A stretch of 9,489 nt of DNA from Acidobacteriota bacterium (GCA_013695405.1 JACDAO010000468.1:1-9489), one strand, 5' to 3'. Shown: positions 1-8,758, counted from the stretch's first letter. A program made the numbers and translations. Notes: a model not told the origin generated them from the letters alone.

Positions 1-159
1 CCGGCCGTCGACGCGCGATTCGGCGCGGAAACACGAGAGATTCGAGAAGCATTCGAGTCCGCCCACCGCACCATATTGGGTCTCCTCTCATCCCAGCCGA
101 TCCCGCAGGACCAACATCGAGCCGACACTGGCGGACTGGGCCCGACGGTAGAACCATGA
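1..159 (+). CDS. Possible 3' end of an unidentified upstream gene (partial)
   Basis: Frame 1 is open from the window edge to a TGA at 157-159 and would give 52 residues, including the stretch ETREIREAFESAHRTILGLL, which looks like a plausible amphipathic helix. I do not recognise a family. Third-position GC is visibly lower than in the genes to the right, and frame 2 is also open over most of the same bases (to a TAG at 149-151), so reading frame and coding status are both uncertain. It could equally be non-coding DNA. The sequence left of the window would settle it. Confidence 0.22.
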   Translation, partial: PAVDARFGAETREIREAFESAHRTILGLLSSQPIPQDQHRADTGGLGPTVEP

Positions 160-616
160 GCGCTGGTCGCTGGCCCTGCAGGATCGGACCCCCGCTGAAA
201 AACTTGACGCGACACAAAGGCACGACACCAACGTCCAGTGAGTGAGCACGCACTCTGCACCCAGAGAAGGGTGCGCCGCGCAGCAACCAGGGCTTCGTGG
301 TCGCCAGCCCCGCGCGCGTTTGGTGCGCGCGGCCATCCGGGGAGGGAAGGCCGACGCCTCGCCGGCCCGCGCAGGCACCAACCCTGAAGGTGACCTGGCG
401 CCGCGAACCCAGAAAATAGAGGCGAGCGCCACGACCCGATACCGGCCGCGACCCCCGCCTCCAGTTGGGAGCCGCTTGCGCAGACCCAACAACGCCGCAA
501 ATGCCATCCCTCCGAACGCTTCGAGCCGCGATGCCCGAAGATTCGGTAGCCGCATACCCCAATTGCAGAGGGCATGCCAGGCCGCGTGACACCGCGTTGG
601 GACACCCTGGTGCGCC
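160..616. other. Intergenic stretch with no supported gene
   Basis: I find no convincing gene on either strand in these roughly 460 bases. Long open frames exist on both strands (for example + strand 242-589 and a - strand frame spanning about 88-726), but their translations are low-complexity Arg/Ala/Pro/Gly strings without a domain, as is usual for shadow frames in GC-rich DNA. The only structures I note are a GC-rich hairpin at 310-332 and a short frame-2 segment at about 152-241 that reads RTPAEKL. The latter superficially resembles the end of some small proteins or transposases but has no other support. The region may be remnant DNA linked to the loss of the 5' end of the neighbouring haemoglobin gene. 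Confidence 0.5.
310..332. repeat. GC-rich inverted repeat (8-bp arms, 7-base loop)
   Basis: CCGCGCGC at 310-317 is a perfect inverted match to GCGCGCGG at 325-332, around the loop GTTTGGT. No T-tract follows on either strand, so it is not a typical intrinsic terminator. In DNA this rich in CG dinucleotides it may be chance. Confidence 0.35.
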
Positions 617-1045
617 ATGGCGTTGGAAAGTCCATGTGCGGCAGACCTAAGGCGCGGCTCAGTTGGCTCCCTGTTCTCCGGGGTGGCGCACCTCGATCTG
701 GACCACCACTTGCCAGTGAGCGGCAACTTCTGGGAGAAGGTGCTGTTTCAGTCCGCGGTCTACGACGGCAATCCGATGGCTGTACATCATGCGCTGCACG
801 CCGCGGCGACGCTGCGGCCCGACCACTTCCAGCGCTGGTTCGCACTCTGGGCCGGGTGCATCGACGACTTGTTCGAGGGTCCGGTCGCTGACGACGCCAA
901 GCGGCGCGCCGCCCTGATTGCCGAGTCGATGCAGCAGCACCTGCGGATCGCCTCGGATCCCGAGCAGTTCACCGACGCCTACCGGCAGGCGCTCGGGATG
1001 TCGTCCGCTGCCGCTGCCAGCGGGACGTCGCTCGCCGCGCTCTAG
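617..1045 (+). pseudogene. Group III truncated haemoglobin, N-terminal part lost
   Basis: Truncated haemoglobins of group III are small 2-on-2 haem proteins of about 125-140 residues that bind O2 or act in redox and detoxification chemistry. Numbering from the ATG at 617, the C-terminal body matches the family well. Residues 17-22 (GSLFSG) correspond to the G-P-[IL]-F element, H31 to distal His E7 and G36-N37-F38-W39 to the GNFW signature. Residues 49-54 (YDGNPM) are followed by H57 as the likely proximal haem His, and W74 is the likely G8 Trp. The segment that should precede GSLF, with FY..V (Tyr B10) and helices A and B, is absent. In its place are about 16 unrelated residues, and the frame meets a stop at 587-589. 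Fragments in the other two frames at about 600-650 (DTLVR, then KVHVRQT followed by a stop) vaguely resemble the missing piece, which suggests small indels, but this is inference. Same strand as tilS, 161 bases upstream of its start. A translated product is possible, but it would lack a key haem-pocket residue. Confidence 0.65.
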
Positions 1046-1100
1046 ACATCGATCAGCGGCAGACTGCTCGCCCGCGCCAGACTTCTCACCGCGGCATGAC

Positions 1101-1122
1101 GTCCACGAGGAGGTGAGTGGAC
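1101..1122 (+). promoter_or_regulatory. Small hairpin with a Shine-Dalgarno sequence in its loop
   Basis: GTCCAC (1101-1106) and GTGGAC (1117-1122) are perfect inverted repeats around the loop GAGGAGGTGA, a near-complete anti-16S complement. An in-frame GTG for tilS at 1117 follows AGGAGG by only 3 bases, closer than is usual for initiation. No longer gene starts at this site, so its use as a ribosome binding site is uncertain. Confidence 0.3.
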
Positions 1123-1141
1123 ACTCCGGCAACAAACGCGC

Positions 1142-1150
1142 TGCTATCCT
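1142..1150 (+). promoter_or_regulatory. Weak candidate extended -10 promoter upstream of tilS
   Basis: TGCTATCCT at 1142-1150 has the TGn plus TAT..T layout of an extended -10 element and sits 56 bases before the preferred tilS ATG. The best -35-like hexamer, TGGACA at 1118-1123, is 21 bases away, too far for a standard spacer. If used, it would favour the ATG at 1207 as the tilS start. It rests on a short match only. Confidence 0.22.
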
Positions 1151-1206
1151 GTCCTTCGGCATTCCTCGACGTTGCACGCAGTGCAGCCGCAGAACTGCCC
1201 CTCGCG

Positions 1207-2630
1207 ATGACCCGTTTCCCGACCCGCGTCTGGGCGACCATCCGTCGCCATCATCTCCTGACGCACGGCGACCGCGTCGCGGTGGCGGTGTCGGGCGGTG
1301 CGGATTCCCTGGCGCTGCTGCACGTGCTCGCCGACCTCGTGCCGCGGGCCGGGGCCAGGCTGGTCGGCCTGGTTCACGTCCACCACGGCCTGCGCGGTGC
1401 CGACGCCGACCGCGACGCCGAGTTCTGCCAGGAGTTGGCCGACGCGACCGGACTGCCGCTGCAACTGCTGCACGTCGACGTCGCCACCGAGGCTGCCCGC
1501 CGCCACTGGTCGACCGAGCGCACTGCGCACGCGCTGCGGCACGCCGCGTTCCACCTGGCCGGACGCCGCCTGCTCGCCACTCGCATCGCGCTTGGTCACA
1601 CTCGCGACGATCAAGCCGAGACCGTCATCCTGCGCCTGCTGCGCGGTGCCGGCAGCCGCGGCATGGCCGGCATGTGGCCCTCGCGCGGGCTGCTGGTGCG
1701 ACCCCTGCTGGAGGTCACCCGCCGCGACGTGGAACATTACCTGGCCGTGCGGGGTCTCACATGGAGAGACGACGCGTCGAACGCCGACCAGTCGATTCCA
1801 AGAAACGCGGTGCGTCACACGGTGTTGCCGGCGCTGATCGCAGTCGCGGGCGCCGGCCTGCCCGAACGGCTGGCCCGCCAGGCCGCCGCCTGGCGGGACG
1901 ATGAGGAGTGGCTGGCGCGCTGCGTGGCGTCGGAATTGCCGTCCGTGCTGGTGCCTGACGCCGGGGGCGGCTGGCAACTCGACCTCGGTCGACTTGACGC
2001 GGTGCCTCCACCGCTTCGCAGGCGGGTCCGGCTCGGCGTTCTTCAGCAGGTGTTGCCGGCGGGGACTGCGTCGCTCCACCTGGTCGACGCGCTCGAGCGA
2101 CTCGAGCGGCTCCGTGCCGACGGCGTCGGACAGCTCGGCCACTGGGCGGTGCGCCGCGTGGGCGTGCGGCTGACGTTCACCGGCGCACGTGACAGCCCGG
2201 TCGCGTTGCCCGCCGCATTGCCGGATCGGGTGCTCGACGTGCCGGGGTGTCTCGAGCTCAGTGAGTCAGGTTTACACATCGACGCGTCAGTTCTCCGACG
2301 CGACCGATGGGAGGTCGACGCTCGGGCGCGGACTCCGGGGGTGTCGGTGGCGGCGCTCGACGCCGACCGGGTGGGACAGACACTGGTGATCCGGGGCCGC
2401 CGGCGCGGCGATCGGATGCGGCCGTCCGGGGCCACCGGCAGTCAGAAGCTTCAGGACCTGATGGTGAACCGCAAGGTGCCGCGCCAACGCCGCGACGCCA
2501 TTCCCGTGGTGACCACGGCTGACGGGCAGATTGCGTGGGTGGTTGGGCTGGCAATCGGCGGGGAATTTGCAATCCAGCCAGGTACGACCGGCGTGCTACT
2601 CTTGCAAGCCACGCGGTCAGGAGGAAAGGC

Positions 2631-2634
<4 letters not shown>
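1207..2634 (+). CDS. tilS: tRNA(Ile)-lysidine synthetase TilS
   Basis: TilS ligates lysine to C34 of the CAU-anticodon tRNA-Ile using ATP, so that it reads AUA and is charged with isoleucine. It is an essential cytoplasmic enzyme. From the ATG at 1207 the protein has 475 residues, normal for the two-domain form. The N-terminal PP-loop ATPase shows SGGADS at residues 29-34, then the HVHHGLRG motif and [20 protein letters not shown], all typical of TilS. The C-terminal domain carries the conserved stretch [16 protein letters not shown] followed by [13 protein letters not shown]. The frame is open further upstream, and a GTG at 1117 would add 30 residues, but these do not resemble the family and its Shine-Dalgarno spacing is poor, so 1207 is preferred although no clear Shine-Dalgarno precedes it. 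The stop overlaps the TTG start of ftsH (TTGA), indicating coupled translation, and tilS upstream of ftsH is a common bacterial order. Confidence 0.95.
2619..2624 (+). promoter_or_regulatory. Ribosome binding site that fixes the TTG start of ftsH
   Basis: AGGAGG lies inside the last codons of tilS, 6 bases before the TTG at 2631. This ideal spacing, together with the family-typical N-terminus that follows (a short polar start, then a membrane helix), selects this TTG over the upstream in-frame ATG at 2535. Confidence 0.85.
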
Positions 2635-4547
<1,913 letters not shown>

Positions 4548-4577
4548 GCACGGTCGCGTTCGACGACTTCCCAGCGT

Positions 4578-4601
4578 GTAGGCGTCGGACTTGTCCGACG
4601 C
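4578..4601 (+). repeat. GTAG-headed palindromic repeat, copy 1 (REP-like)
   Basis: GTAG at 4578-4581 is followed by the arm GCGTCGGAC (4582-4590), TT, and the exact inverted arm GTCCGACGC (4593-4601). The layout of a GTAG head plus an imperfect-to-perfect hairpin of about 20 bases matches REP/SMAG-type elements, which are mobilised by RAYT (TnpA-REP) transposases. It begins 31 bases after the ftsH stop. There is no T-tract, so it is not a classical terminator. Confidence 0.8.
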
Positions 4602-4617
4602 GAGGTGTCCGCTCGCC

Positions 4618-4641
4618 GTAGGCGTCGGACTTGTCCGACGC
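4618..4641 (+). repeat. GTAG-headed palindromic repeat, copy 2 (REP-like)
   Basis: This copy is identical to copy 1 over all 24 bases and lies exactly 40 bases downstream in the same orientation: GTAG 4618-4621, arms 4622-4630 and 4633-4641. The flanking bases differ between the copies, so the shared unit ends close to the hairpin. Confidence 0.8.
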
Positions 4642-4647
4642 GGAATG

Positions 4648-4671
4648 CCGCCGGACAAGTCCGGCGGCTAC
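4648..4671 (-). repeat. GTAG-headed palindromic repeat, copy 3 (inverted, REP-like)
   Basis: Read on the - strand, GTAG (4671-4668) is followed by arm CCGCCGGAC, TT, and GTCCGGCGG. It has the same length and architecture as copies 1 and 2 but differs at arm positions 1 and 4, each change being matched on the opposite arm. Copies 2 and 3 face each other with 6 bases between them, forming an inverted pair (4618-4671) like a BIME or REPIN. Confidence 0.78.
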
Positions 4672-4672
4672 G

Positions 4673-4692
4673 TGTTCGGATCCGGCGGCTAC
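4673..4692 (-). repeat. Decayed copy 4 of the palindromic repeat
   Basis: TCCGGCGGCTAC at 4681-4692 is identical to the outer half of copy 3 (4660-4671). The preceding CGGA fits the other arm if the central CAAG has been deleted. The remainder of the left arm is diverged. It ends 2 bases before an in-frame ATG (4695) of folP. Confidence 0.6.
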
Positions 4693-4736
4693 GGATGTTG
4701 CCGCCTCGCGACGCACGTCGGCGCCTCGCCGTTCTG

Positions 4737-5621
4737 ATGCTCCCCACCGCGCGCCGTCGCTACACCGTGCCGCTGCCCGGCGGACGATCCCTCGTCCTCG
4801 GCACCCGGACCAGGGTGATGGGCGTGCTGAACGTCACACCCGACAGCTTCTCGGATGGCGGCCGCCATGCCGACCCGCCGCACGCGGTCGACGCCGCCCT
4901 CGCGATGATCGCGGCGGGTGCCGACCTGATCGACGTCGGCGGTGAGTCCACCCGGCCCGGCGCGACCCCTGTCGACGCCGACGACGAGATCCGTCGCGCG
5001 GTGCCGGTGATCGCGGCGCTGACGCGGCAGACCGACGTCCCGATTTCAGTCGACACCACGAAACCAGCCGTCGCCCGGGCAGCGCTCGACGCCGGGGCGG
5101 CGCTGGTCAACGACATCAGCGGTCTGCGCCATGATCCGTCGCTCGCGCAGGTCGCGGCCGGTCACGGCGCCGCGCTGGTGCTGATGCACATGCGCGGCAC
5201 ACCTGCCGACATGTACGACCGCGCCGACTACGCGGACGTGTGCGCTGAGGTCGCCGACGAACTGGCCTGGAGCGTGGCCCGCGCCCTCGACGCCGGGGTA
5301 GGCCGTGCCTCGCTGATCCTCGACCCGGGGATCGGCTTCGCCAAGCGCGCCGCGCACAGCTGGACGCTGCTGCGGCAACTCGGGCACCCGGCGCTGGTTG
5401 CGCTGGACCTGCCGTGGCTGGTCGGCGTCTCGCGCAAGTCGTTCCTGCAGACGGCGGTTGGGAACCTGTCGCCGCCGGCGCGCGATCCGGCCAGCCTGGC
5501 GGCGGCGGTGGTGGCGATCCTCGGCGGTGCGCACCTGATTCGAGTCCACGACGTAGCCGGCAGCGTGCAGGCAAGCCGTGTGGCAGATATGATCAGCGCC
5601 GCCGATACCGACGTCAGCTGA
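4737..5621 (+). CDS. folP: Dihydropteroate synthase FolP
   Basis: DHPS condenses p-aminobenzoate with 6-hydroxymethyl-7,8-dihydropterin diphosphate to give 7,8-dihydropteroate in folate synthesis; it is the sulfonamide target. From the ATG at 4737 the protein has 294 residues, normal for the TIM-barrel family. Family motifs in order are LNVTPDSFSDGG (31-42), GGESTRPGA (68-76), SVDTTK (104-109), NDISGLRHD (125-133), LMHMRGTP (149-156), DPGIGFAK (196-203), GVSRKSFL (230-237) and RVHDV (269-273). The start is uncertain: another in-frame ATG lies at 4695 and a GTG at 4605, but the extra residues from 4605 are Arg-rich translations of the repeats. Neither ATG has a clear Shine-Dalgarno. The gap from ftsH (189 bases to this start) is filled by the palindromic repeats, so folP may have its own expression control or depend on read-through. 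Confidence 0.94.
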   Translation: MLPTARRRYTVPLPGGRSLVLGTRTRVMGVLNVTPDSFSDGGRHADPPHAVDAALAMIAAGADLIDVGGESTRPGATPVDADDEIRRAVPVIAALTRQTDVPISVDTTKPAVARAALDAGAALVNDISGLRHDPSLAQVAAGHGAALVLMHMRGTPADMYDRADYADVCAEVADELAWSVARALDAGVGRASLILDPGIGFAKRAAHSWTLLRQLGHPALVALDLPWLVGVSRKSFLQTAVGNLSPPARDPASLAAAVVAILGGAHLIRVHDVAGSVQASRVADMISAADTDVS

Positions 5622-5645
5622 GCGTCGCCGGCGACCGGCTCCCTC

Positions 5646-6449
5646 ATGGACTCGCTGCTCTCGTGGTACGCCAGCACCCCCCTGACGATGTGGGACGTCG
5701 CCGACGTGGTGGTGGTGGCGGTCATCATCTACGAGTCGCTGCTGCTGATTCGTGGCACCCGGGCCATGCAGATGGCGTTCGGGTCGGCGCTGCTGGTCGG
5801 CCTGTATTTCTTTTCGATCGCGGCGCCGCTGCAGACCGTCAACTGGCTGATCCGCAACCTGATCGGCTACGTCGTGTTCGCGGCTATCGTGCTGTTCCAG
5901 AACGACATCCGGCGGGCGCTGGCGCACTTTGGCCGGACCCCGTTCGTCCGGGCCTTCTCGTGGGCCGAGAATGACGACGAGACGATCGAGGAGGTGGTGA
6001 CCGCGGCGGCGCAGTTGGCCGACCGCAAGACCGGTGCGCTGATTGTCATCGAACGCGAGATCGGGCTGCGCAACTACATCGAGAGCGGGATCCCGCTTGA
6101 CGCCAATGTCACCCACGACCTGCTGGTGAGCGTCTTCCAGACCAGTGGCCCGCTGCACGACGGGGCGGTGATCATCCAGGAGAACCGCGTCGCCGCCGCC
6201 TCGTGCTTCCTGCCGCTGACGGTCAGCCTGGCGAAGGGATCGGACCTCGGCACGCGGCATCGCGCGGCGATTGGCTTGACCGAGGAGAACGACGCGGTCG
6301 CGGTGGTGGTGTCCGAAGAGACCGGCCGAATCTCGCTGGCCACCGAAGGACAGCTGGCGCGCGGTCTGACCGCCGAGACGCTGCGCGTCCGCCTCAACAC
6401 CCTGGTGCTGCAGCGCAAGACGGGTCGCCGGGCGCGACCGAGACCCTAG
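5646..6449 (+). CDS. cdaA: Diadenylate cyclase CdaA (DacA)
   Basis: CdaA makes cyclic di-AMP from two ATP at the membrane; the messenger controls potassium and osmolyte transport and cell-wall homeostasis. The protein has 267 residues. Three hydrophobic segments (about 19-35, 44-61 and 68-85) form the N-terminal membrane part typical of the CdaA class, followed by the DAC domain (about 115-250). The catalytic DGA motif is at 172-174 within LHDGAVII, and RHRAAIG is at 204-210, both intact. The C-terminus ends in a basic stretch. The start lies 24 bases after folP, and the downstream YbbR gene begins 2 bases after the stop. This cdaA-cdaR-glmM order is the conserved arrangement in which CdaR and GlmM modulate the cyclase. 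No clear Shine-Dalgarno is seen, but the ATG gives a family-typical N-terminus. Confidence 0.96.
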   Translation: MDSLLSWYASTPLTMWDVADVVVVAVIIYESLLLIRGTRAMQMAFGSALLVGLYFFSIAAPLQTVNWLIRNLIGYVVFAAIVLFQNDIRRALAHFGRTPFVRAFSWAENDDETIEEVVTAAAQLADRKTGALIVIEREIGLRNYIESGIPLDANVTHDLLVSVFQTSGPLHDGAVIIQENRVAAASCFLPLTVSLAKGSDLGTRHRAAIGLTEENDAVAVVVSEETGRISLATEGQLARGLTAETLRVRLNTLVLQRKTGRRARPRP

Positions 6450-6451
6450 CC

Positions 6452-7363
6452 ATGGCCTTGCACCCGTTTGCCAACTTGCCGCTCAAGCTGGTCTCGCTGG
6501 CGATCGCGGCCGTGCTGTGGTTGGCCGTGTCGGGTCAGAGCGTGGTCGAACGCAACGTCCAGGTGCCGCTCGAATACCAGAACGTCCCGCCGGGGCTCGA
6601 GATCGTCGGCGAGCCACCAGGGGCCGTCGACGTGCGACTGCGCGGGTCGTCGGGCAGCCTGGCCCGAGTCCAGCAGGGCGACGTGGTGGCGGCGCTCAAC
6701 CTCGCGGGCGCCCGGCCCGGTACGAGGATCCTGAACCTGCTGTCCGACGAGGTGCGGGTCCCGTTCGGGGTCGCGGTCGTGCAGGTGACGCCGCCGACGG
6801 TGTCGCTGGAGTTCGAGCACTCCGGTCAGAAGGTCGTCACGGTCTCGCCGGTGGTCGAGGGCGAGCCGGCGCCCGGGTTCGTGGTCGGCCAGATCACCTC
6901 GTCGCCGGCGACGGTCGTCGTGCTCGGCCCCGCTGGACGGTTGCAGACGTTGCGCGAGGCGACTACCGAGCCGGTGCAGGTGGGCGGCGCTCGACGGACG
7001 CTGCAGGATCGGGTGACGATTGGCATCGAGGACAGCGCGCTGCGGCTGCGTGAGCCGCAAGTCGCGACCGTGACCGTCGAGGTGCTGGCCGCGTCGGTCG
7101 AGCGGACGGTCTCGGCCGTGATCGTGCGCGCGGTCGCCGCCGCCGCCGGCACCCGGGTCACCATCGCCCCGGCCGTGGTCGACGCCCGGGTCCGTGGCAG
7201 CAGTGAACGGATTGCCGCCCTGCAGGCCACCGATCTGGTCGCCGAAGTCGACCTGAACACCCTGACCCGCGGCCGCTACGTGCTCCCGGTGCGCCTGCAA
7301 ACGCCGCCCGGCGTGGCTGCCGAACGGACCGAGCCGGCGACCGTGACGGTCATCATCCGTTGA
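6452..7363 (+). CDS. cdaR: YbbR-domain protein, CdaA regulator CdaR
   Basis: YbbR-domain proteins are membrane-anchored extracytoplasmic proteins encoded next to cdaA. In Firmicutes, CdaR binds CdaA and changes its activity; the same role here is inferred from gene order. The protein has 303 residues. A short N-terminus (ANLPLKLVSLAIAAVLWLAV, ending at residue 26) provides the single membrane anchor, with the short cytoplasmic tail expected of this family. About three YbbR repeats follow, roughly at 33-118, 125-212 and 218-303. The middle one is the clearest, with P-V-x-x-G-x-P-A-P-G-F-V at 133-144 and VLGP at 157-160. It starts 2 bases after the cdaA stop, implying translational coupling. 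The frame is open upstream inside cdaA, but the ATG at 6452 gives the correct N-terminus. Confidence 0.92.
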   Translation: MALHPFANLPLKLVSLAIAAVLWLAVSGQSVVERNVQVPLEYQNVPPGLEIVGEPPGAVDVRLRGSSGSLARVQQGDVVAALNLAGARPGTRILNLLSDEVRVPFGVAVVQVTPPTVSLEFEHSGQKVVTVSPVVEGEPAPGFVVGQITSSPATVVVLGPAGRLQTLREATTEPVQVGGARRTLQDRVTIGIEDSALRLREPQVATVTVEVLAASVERTVSAVIVRAVAAAAGTRVTIAPAVVDARVRGSSERIAALQATDLVAEVDLNTLTRGRYVLPVRLQTPPGVAAERTEPATVTVIIR

Positions 7364-7416
7364 ACCTCCTGTAGCCTGTAGCCGTAGCGCCGACCCCGAT
7401 CCCGAGTCCCTAGCCC
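7364..7416 (+). repeat. Short intergenic spacer with tandem CTGTAGC units
   Basis: The 53-base gap between cdaR and glmM contains CTGTAGC at 7369-7375, again at 7376-7382, and a shortened CGTAGC at 7383-7388. No promoter, terminator or strong Shine-Dalgarno for glmM is evident. The repeat is very short and may be slippage. Confidence 0.35.
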
Positions 7417-8754
7417 ATGCCCCTGTTCGGAACTGATGGAGTCCGTGGTGTCGCCGGCCAGCCGCCGCTCGACGACACGACGGTGATGCGCCTCGGCGCC
7501 GCGCTGGTGCGCGTGCTGCCTCACCAGGGACCGGTCCGGCTCTTGATTGGCCGCGACACTCGCGAGTCGGGCGTCTGGATCGAGCGCGCGATTGCCCGTG
7601 GCGTCCGAGCCATGGGTGGCGACGTCCTGACGGCCGGGGTGGTGCCGACGCCGGCGATCGCGGTGATCACCCGGGCCGAAGACTTCGATGCCGGGATCGT
7701 CATCTCGGCGTCGCACAACCCGTACGAGGACAACGGCATCAAGGTGTTCTCGGGGCACGGCCAGAAGTTCGACCAGGCGCTCGAAGCCCAGGTCGAGGCG
7801 CTGGTAGCCGATCCACACTTCGCGGTCGACGGGCAGGCGTCGGCCGAGATGGAACCGCACGAGGTGGTCGAGCCGTACAGTCGCCATGCGCGGCACGCCC
7901 TGCCCTCCCCGGGCCTGCTCAACGGCCTGCGGATTGGTCTTGATTGCGCCAATGGCGCCACGACCACGGTGGCGCCGCGGCTGTTCCGCTCGCTCGGGCT
8001 GGACGCGACCGTGATCGGCGCCACGCCAGACGGCCGAAACATCAACCTTGCGTGCGGGTCGACCCATCTCGAGTCATTGCAGACCCTGGTCCGTGCCGGT
8101 GGTCTGGCGCTGGGCATCGCCTTCGACGGCGACGGCGACCGCTGCCTGCTGGTTGACGATCAGGGCGCGGTGGTCGACGGCGACGCGATCATGCTGTTGC
8201 TGGCGCTGCACCTGCACCAGACCGGCGGGCTCGCCAAGGACACGGTGGTGGCCACCGTGATGAGCAACCTCGGGCTCGAACGTGCCTTGCATCGCCGTGG
8301 CATTCGCCTGGTGCGCACCGCGGTCGGCGACAAGCACGTGATGGAGGAGATTCTCGAGCACGGCTACTCGCTTGGCGGCGAGCAGTCCGGGCACGTGATC
8401 CTCTCCGAGCACCTGTTCACCGGCGACGGCATCGTCACCGCGCTGCGCGTGCTGCGGGTGATGGCCGAGACCGGCCGATCGCTCAGGGACCTGGCGTCGG
8501 CGCTGGTGCCCTATCCGCAGACGCTGGTCAACGTCAGGGTCGGACGCCGCGTGCCGGTGGCCGAGGTCCCGGCGCTGGCGGCGGCGGTGAACTCGGTCGA
8601 GCGTCGCCTCGGCGACGAGGGCCGGCTGCTGGTGCGCTATTCGGGCACCGAACCGCTGCTGCGCATCATGCTCGAAGGGCGCGACCAGCACGAGATCGAA
8701 GCCTGGGCCCAGGACATTGCCGCCGCCGCGCGCGCCGCGCTCGGAGCCGGGTAG
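7417..8754 (+). CDS. glmM: Phosphoglucosamine mutase GlmM
   Basis: GlmM converts glucosamine-6-phosphate to glucosamine-1-phosphate, feeding UDP-GlcNAc for peptidoglycan and lipopolysaccharide. The 445-residue protein is full length for the alpha-D-phosphohexomutase family. It starts with the hallmark LFGTDGVRG. The active-site loop ISASHNP has the phosphorylated Ser at 99, the metal loop DGDGDR is at 237-242, the sugar-binding loop GEQSGH at 321-326, and the phosphate-binding loop RYSGTEP at 407-413. All catalytic residues appear intact. It lies 53 bases after cdaR. GlmM is known in several bacteria to bind and inhibit CdaA, so co-transcription links wall-precursor supply to cyclic di-AMP. 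pdxJ starts 4 bases after its stop. Confidence 0.97.
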   Translation: MPLFGTDGVRGVAGQPPLDDTTVMRLGAALVRVLPHQGPVRLLIGRDTRESGVWIERAIARGVRAMGGDVLTAGVVPTPAIAVITRAEDFDAGIVISASHNPYEDNGIKVFSGHGQKFDQALEAQVEALVADPHFAVDGQASAEMEPHEVVEPYSRHARHALPSPGLLNGLRIGLDCANGATTTVAPRLFRSLGLDATVIGATPDGRNINLACGSTHLESLQTLVRAGGLALGIAFDGDGDRCLLVDDQGAVVDGDAIMLLLALHLHQTGGLAKDTVVATVMSNLGLERALHRRGIRLVRTAVGDKHVMEEILEHGYSLGGEQSGHVILSEHLFTGDGIVTALRVLRVMAETGRSLRDLASALVPYPQTLVNVRVGRRVPVAEVPALAAAVNSVERRLGDEGRLLVRYSGTEPLLRIMLEGRDQHEIEAWAQDIAAAARAALGAG

Positions 8755-8758
8755 GCCG

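Noticed and set aside
204..209. TTGACG as a -35 box
   Set aside because: No acceptable -10 hexamer lies 16-19 bases downstream and no gene starts nearby.
242..589. + strand open frame of 115 codons
   Set aside because: Low-complexity composition, no recognisable motif and no ribosome binding site. It is in frame with, and stopped just before, the haemoglobin remnant, but it does not resemble a globin N-terminus.
574..660. Integron attC-like site upstream of the haemoglobin remnant
   Set aside because: GTTGGGA/GTTGGAA strings occur, but they fail the GTTRRRY core and have no paired RYYYAAC with a foldable intervening arm.
88..726. Long - strand open frame of 212 codons
   Set aside because: The translation is Arg/Ala/Gly/Pro-rich without any domain, and it overlaps the haemoglobin body at its 5' end. 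It is typical of a chance open frame in GC-rich DNA.
1117..1206. Upstream GTG start for tilS
   Set aside because: The added 30 residues do not resemble TilS N-termini and the Shine-Dalgarno is only 3 bases from the GTG. The ATG at 1207 gives the typical beginning, although the alternative cannot be excluded.
2567..2602. Promoter for ftsH (TTGCAA with TACTCT)
   Set aside because: The spacer is 24 bases and the -10 match is weak. Overlap with tilS suggests co-transcription instead.
4578..4692. CRISPR array or intrinsic terminator
   Set aside because: The units are perfect palindromes in mixed orientations with irregular, very short spacers, unlike CRISPR. No T-tract follows any hairpin, so there is no classical terminator.
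4605..4694. GTG start for folP within the repeat cluster
   Set aside because: The extra residues are an Arg-rich translation of the palindromic repeats and have no counterpart in dihydropteroate synthases.
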